Part shown: piece by piece, positions 61,359 through 64,000 of the stretch
How the letters are laid out: every line of letters starts with the position of its first letter
How positions within the stretch are numbered: the first letter of the stretch is position 1
From: Hellea sp964472905
Lineage (GTDB): Bacteria; Pseudomonadota; Alphaproteobacteria; Caulobacterales; Maricaulaceae
NCBI GenBank assembly: GCA_964472905.1
Contig: CAYYMI010000001.1
Location: forward strand, 36,620-100,619
Length of the DNA: 64,000 nucleotides
Reading direction: 5' to 3'
Program-made: the position numbers and the translations under genes
Notes under the pieces: generated by a model
Database searches by the model: none
What the model was told of the DNA's origin: nothing
The model's input: only the letters and a program-made list of their open reading frames with translations

Positions 61359-61750
61359 AATTTTTCTGCTTTACGGTCACCAAACCAGTGCCGTTTTCGT
61401 CCTAAATCAATGCGAAGAAAGGTTTGGTAAAACCCAAACCCGCGAAAGCCTGCATCATGACAAGCTTTAAGAAGATGTCTTCGGTCATGCCTAACTAATG
61501 ATATATCAACGGCAAGCCTAAGATGTTGAGACAGAGGCGCTCCGCCTATTCGGGCATTATGCAAACTGCACCTATGCCCGGATAATATACGAAAAGGCTT
61601 GGCAGCATCATTACGCGCCGCTTGTAACCGGTCCAAAAATTCAGGCCATATATACATAGCCTGACAATGGCGGCAGGCCAGTTCTTCAATGGAAAAGTTA
61701 GGCCACCGTTCCGGTTGCCAGCCTCTTTTAACGTCTAATGTTCTCAACAT
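61337..61750 (-). CDS. M15-family peptidase, endolysin-like
   Basis: A 137-aa zinc D,D-peptidase of the Peptidase_M15_3 type used as phage endolysins. FSIEELACRHC is the family start, FRILSGHRCSLHN has the conserved SGHR, SQHLRLAVDI the HxxxxxxD metal motif, and FGFYQTFLRIDLGRKRHW carries the final catalytic site. No signal peptide, as expected for holin-dependent release. The ATG at 61750 lies within an inverted repeat and has no ribosome binding site. Confidence 0.82.
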   Translation of the reverse strand: MLRTLDVKRGWQPERWPNFSIEELACRHCQAMYIWPEFLDRLQAARNDAAKPFRILSGHRCSLHNARIGGAPLSQHLRLAVDISLVRHDRRHLLKACHDAGFRGFGFYQTFLRIDLGRKRHWFGDRKAEKLWQTYLD

Positions 61751-61770
61751 AGACAGAATATATGTTGAGA
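61738..61770 (-). promoter_or_regulatory. overlapping dyads at the endolysin start codon
   Basis: TCTCAACATA (61742–61751) and TATGTTGAGA (61761–61770) form a perfect 10-bp inverted repeat with a 9-base spacer; a second dyad ATGTT-GAG-AACAT (61738–61750) includes the start codon. On the minus strand TATATT precedes the ATG by 6 bases and could be a -10 box giving a leaderless mRNA. A repressor site or a start-sequestering RNA hairpin would both fit. Confidence 0.6.
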
Positions 61771-61791
61771 TTTATTCGTGAGGATTAATAT

Positions 61792-61816
61792 AAAAAAACC
61801 CGCCAAAAGGCGGGTT
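61792..61816 (-). terminator. rho-independent terminator of the DUF2853 gene
   Basis: On the minus strand an 8-bp stem AACCCGCC/GGCGGGTT with a TTTT loop is followed by a run of T. It starts 31 bases after the DUF2853 gene stop and insulates the endolysin gene from read-through. Confidence 0.9.
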
Positions 61817-61846
61817 GATAAAACTTATAAGGTTTTCTTCTGACGA

Positions 61847-63055
61847 TTAACCGCCAAATACGCTCAGCTTACCAGCTTTCTTAGCGGCTAGGTAATAGAA
61901 CGTTACGCGGTTCTTGAACCGCTCGCCCTTCATTTCCTGACAAACGCTATTTACAAGTTCAGCTTGGCCAGATTTCAAACCAAGTTTCTTCGTTGCAAAG
62001 CCTTTTGCGACGCGACCTTTTTCGGCCTCATCAGAACACGCAACCAATGAACCATCACGCGTACGCAGAGCAACACCACAATATTTTACGATGTTGTCAA
62101 CGACCGTACGGCTAGCACGAGAGTCATATTTCTTGATATTAGTGAAATACTTATCGTTACCAGAGGCAGATGACGCTTTTTTAGCTCCACCAGCTTTTGG
62201 TCCAGGTTTTTGACGCACTGAGCCAGTCGCAGTTAAGTTTCCGCGCTTAGACCCTTTTTTAGGTCCTGGCTTCTTCTTGCTGGCAATCTTTGGTGCAGCT
62301 TTCATAGCCCGTGGTTTACCACCAGCCGCTAAAGCTTTACCTTGCTTAACCCACTCATCACGACCAATACGGCCTGGGAACGAGTCAATAACGCCTTCAA
62401 CCATTTTCACGTCTTTAGCTTTCCAATTTCCGATTTGACGGAAATAATAGATACCTTTGCCGTTAAGATCTTTCTCGAACTTCGGACCAATACCTTTGAT
62501 AAGCTTCAGATCATCTGGAGCACCATCGGTTGGACCATCAGTATAAAGAACCTTTGGTTTCGGCTTAGCTTTAGCTTTTGGCTTAGGCTTTGCTTTAGCA
62601 ACAACCTTTTTAGGGGCTGCTTTTTTCTTAGCGGCGGGCTTTCTCTTAGCCTTTGGTTTAGGCGCTTCTGAGAGGCGGCCTTCCAAGTACTTTACGCGAG
62701 CTGCGAGATAACGATTACGCCATTCAAGAGCATAAGTCTCATCATCATCACCGGATGCTGTGGCGGTCGCAGCTGCGGCCCCTGCAGCGGTAGCCGCGGC
62801 GGAAGCAGCAAGCTTACCTTTAAGGTCGGAAACTTCGCCGTCACGAGTTGATACGCGACCTTCAAGTTCCTGAACACGTGCCCGGAGGCCATCAGCCTCA
62901 GCGCGCAATGCACCTTCGCCTTCAATTGATAAATCACCAGCCTGTTTCTTGCCGCGGAATAATAACCATCCGAGCAATAAACCTAATAGGCCGAATAAAA
63001 ACGGGATTAACCACCCAAAACAGGCGATGTAACTAAATATACCATTTACTAACAT
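61847..63055 (-). CDS. Membrane protein with coiled coil, NuoE-tail-like domain and DUF2853
   Basis: A 402-aa mosaic. Residues 10–33 are a membrane helix (GWLIPFLFGLLGLLLGW), 45–80 a short coiled coil, 81–100 an Ala/Thr stretch, 130–165 a histone-H1-like Lys/Pro/Ala linker, 166–252 the same domain as the C-terminus of NuoE (KGIGPKFE helix-hairpin-helix), 253–293 another Lys-rich linker, and about 295–402 a DUF2853 domain (GVALRTRDGSLVACSDEAE; RVTFYYLAAK). Function unknown; HhH domains often bind DNA, but the link to complex I suggests a protein–protein role. It lies 13 bases after the BON/OmpA gene. Confidence 0.88.
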   Translation of the reverse strand: MLVNGIFSYIACFGWLIPFLFGLLGLLLGWLLFRGKKQAGDLSIEGEGALRAEADGLRARVQELEGRVSTRDGEVSDLKGKLAASAAATAAGAAAATATASGDDDETYALEWRNRYLAARVKYLEGRLSEAPKPKAKRKPAAKKKAAPKKVVAKAKPKPKAKAKPKPKVLYTDGPTDGAPDDLKLIKGIGPKFEKDLNGKGIYYFRQIGNWKAKDVKMVEGVIDSFPGRIGRDEWVKQGKALAAGGKPRAMKAAPKIASKKKPGPKKGSKRGNLTATGSVRQKPGPKAGGAKKASSASGNDKYFTNIKKYDSRASRTVVDNIVKYCGVALRTRDGSLVACSDEAEKGRVAKGFATKKLGLKSGQAELVNSVCQEMKGERFKNRVTFYYLAAKKAGKLSVFGG

Positions 63056-63068
63056 TATAATGTCCTCC

Positions 63069-64000
63069 TTACTCGGACTGTGTCACGACGAATTCAATAC
63101 GGCGGTTCTGGGCTTTACCCTCACTCGTCGCATTATCGCCGATTGGCTTGGCTTCACCAAGACCGATTGCTTGCATACGCTCTCGCGCAATTCCATTTTC
63201 TGTCAAATAAGCGACGACAGTATTTGCCCGCGCTTCTGATAGACGTTGATTATAAACTTCTGACCCATCAGCATCTGTATGACCTTCCACATTAATCCGG
63301 AAAGCTGCACATCGTTTAGCTGCTACAGCAAGATCATTGAGAAGGTCAAAACTTTGAGCTCCTCGAATATCTGCTTTATTGTAAGCAAAGTTTATCTTCT
63401 TACCTGTTTTGATATCGTCAAGTAATTTTTGACATTCAGACTGAGATTTGATTTCACCACCAGGAACTGTGATATTCGCCTCACCGTCATAATTTGCCAA
63501 AGCATTTGCTCGGCTATTAATGGCATCCCGAAGTTCAGTTGAAGATGTGGTGCCTGTAATGACAGACTTTGTGTCACGCATTGCAAAACGACCCGTTTCA
63601 AGACGATTAAGATCATCAATATTTTGGGTTAGAACATTATTCCAATCAGCATTGGGCGCACCGCTTGCTAATCGAACAGTTCTATTTGTGACTTTACCTG
63701 GAAATAATGCATTGGCTTGCGCTAACACACTCGTTCGTTCAGCTTCACTTCGCACATACCCGTCTAAGACAACGTTTCCGTTTGCATCTTTAGTCGCGTT
63801 AAATGTGTAAGGTGACTGAGTTGGCAAAGCAGGTGCCTTTGCAACTGACATGTCATTTTTTACACGATGCCAGCGTTTCTGCTTTGCAAAGTGAAGTTTT
63901 TTGTCATCTTTACACGTCGAACATTCGGCGTTTTCTGCGATGCTCGTGGCTCGCGCCATTTCGTCATCTGTTTTCGCAACCCCAGTTAAAGTGGCAACAT
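63069..64000 (-). CDS. BON- and OmpA-domain outer-membrane-associated protein (partial, N-terminus off window)
   Basis: The frame is open to the right edge, so the start lies beyond 64000. The visible ~310 residues begin with a BON-like segment (TLTGVAKTDDEMAR … RVKNDMSV), a second BON-like region (VVLDGYVRSEAERTSVL), and a C-terminal OmpA peptidoglycan-binding domain: KINFAYNKADIRG, INVEGHTDADGS, NQRLSEARANTV and NRRIEFVV. Such proteins tether the outer membrane to the wall. It is followed 13 bases later by the DUF2853 membrane protein and is likely co-transcribed with it. Confidence 0.9.
   Translation of the reverse strand, partial: VATLTGVAKTDDEMARATSIAENAECSTCKDDKKLHFAKQKRWHRVKNDMSVAKAPALPTQSPYTFNATKDANGNVVLDGYVRSEAERTSVLAQANALFPGKVTNRTVRLASGAPNADWNNVLTQNIDDLNRLETGRFAMRDTKSVITGTTSSTELRDAINSRANALANYDGEANITVPGGEIKSQSECQKLLDDIKTGKKINFAYNKADIRGAQSFDLLNDLAVAAKRCAAFRINVEGHTDADGSEVYNQRLSEARANTVVAYLTENGIARERMQAIGLGEAKPIGDNATSEGKAQNRRIEFVVTQSE

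Noticed and set aside
61738..61770. LexA (SOS) box at the endolysin promoter
   Set aside because: The GAAC/GTTC half-sites are not arranged as the alphaproteobacterial GTTC-N7-GTTC direct repeat, so SOS control is not supported.
1..64000. CRISPR arrays, insertion sequences, rRNA genes, riboswitches
   Set aside because: I saw no regularly spaced repeats, transposase motifs, rRNA sequence or recognisable riboswitch folds on reading through the window.

Overview
The window reads as chromosomal DNA of a stalked- or budding-type alphaproteobacterium. The evidence is a complete NADH dehydrogenase I operon in alphaproteobacterial order, NuoE with a C-terminal helix-hairpin-helix extension, a tpiA–ppiD–trpEGDC block, a class II DAHP synthase next to gor and rpiA, and CtrA-type TTAA-N7-TTAA boxes. 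A member of the Hyphomonadaceae/Maricaulales with a fairly AT-rich genome fits best; this is inference, as no rRNA or marker phylogeny is available here.

Layout. 1–11.1 kb: the nuo operon on the minus strand (nuoA to nuoL, with nuoL running off the left edge). 11.3–19.4 kb: housekeeping and envelope genes (YcgN-like protein, a class A penicillin-binding protein, a LysM lipoprotein, a coiled-coil protein, an M48 protease with TPRs, a DsbA-like lipoprotein, a PrdX-type editing protein) and tRNA-Gly(GCC). 19.4–26.9 kb: central metabolism (DAHP synthase, glutathione reductase, rpiA, glmU, gph, tpiA) plus an XRE regulator with two matching operator-like sites. 27–32.7 kb: ppiD-like chaperone followed by overlapping trpE, trpG, trpD, trpC.

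32.7–40.95 kb is accessory in character. It holds two unrecognised ORFs and then a compact six-gene minus-strand operon behind a good sigma70-type promoter: a tiny GTG-started membrane protein, a methyltransferase, a CDP-glycerol glycerophosphotransferase-like enzyme, a short YidC paralogue, a membrane sulfatase/phosphotransferase-like protein and a DUF3604 lipoprotein. It looks like a cell-surface (possibly phosphoglycerol-containing) glycopolymer or modification system with its own insertase. This is the best candidate for an undescribed system.

41–55.8 kb is catabolic and regulatory: a serine hydrolase, a Gfo/Idh/MocA oxidoreductase, an HU gene with a CtrA box, a Rieske oxygenase/amino-acid permease pair divergent from a PYROXD2-like flavoprotein, an MDR dehydrogenase, a GPH-type transporter, a GDPD-like protein, a hybrid histidine kinase and an amidohydrolase lipoprotein. 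55.8–59.8 kb is an operon of acyl-CoA dehydrogenase, APH-like kinase and two SDR enzymes behind a 22-bp palindrome, resembling the ACAD10/11 or Lva logic of 4-hydroxyacyl-CoA catabolism. 59.8–64 kb has a DUF3667 protein, a small endolysin–holin pair whose start codon lies in a dyad, a DUF2853 membrane protein sharing an 87-residue domain with NuoE, and a BON/OmpA protein cut by the right edge.
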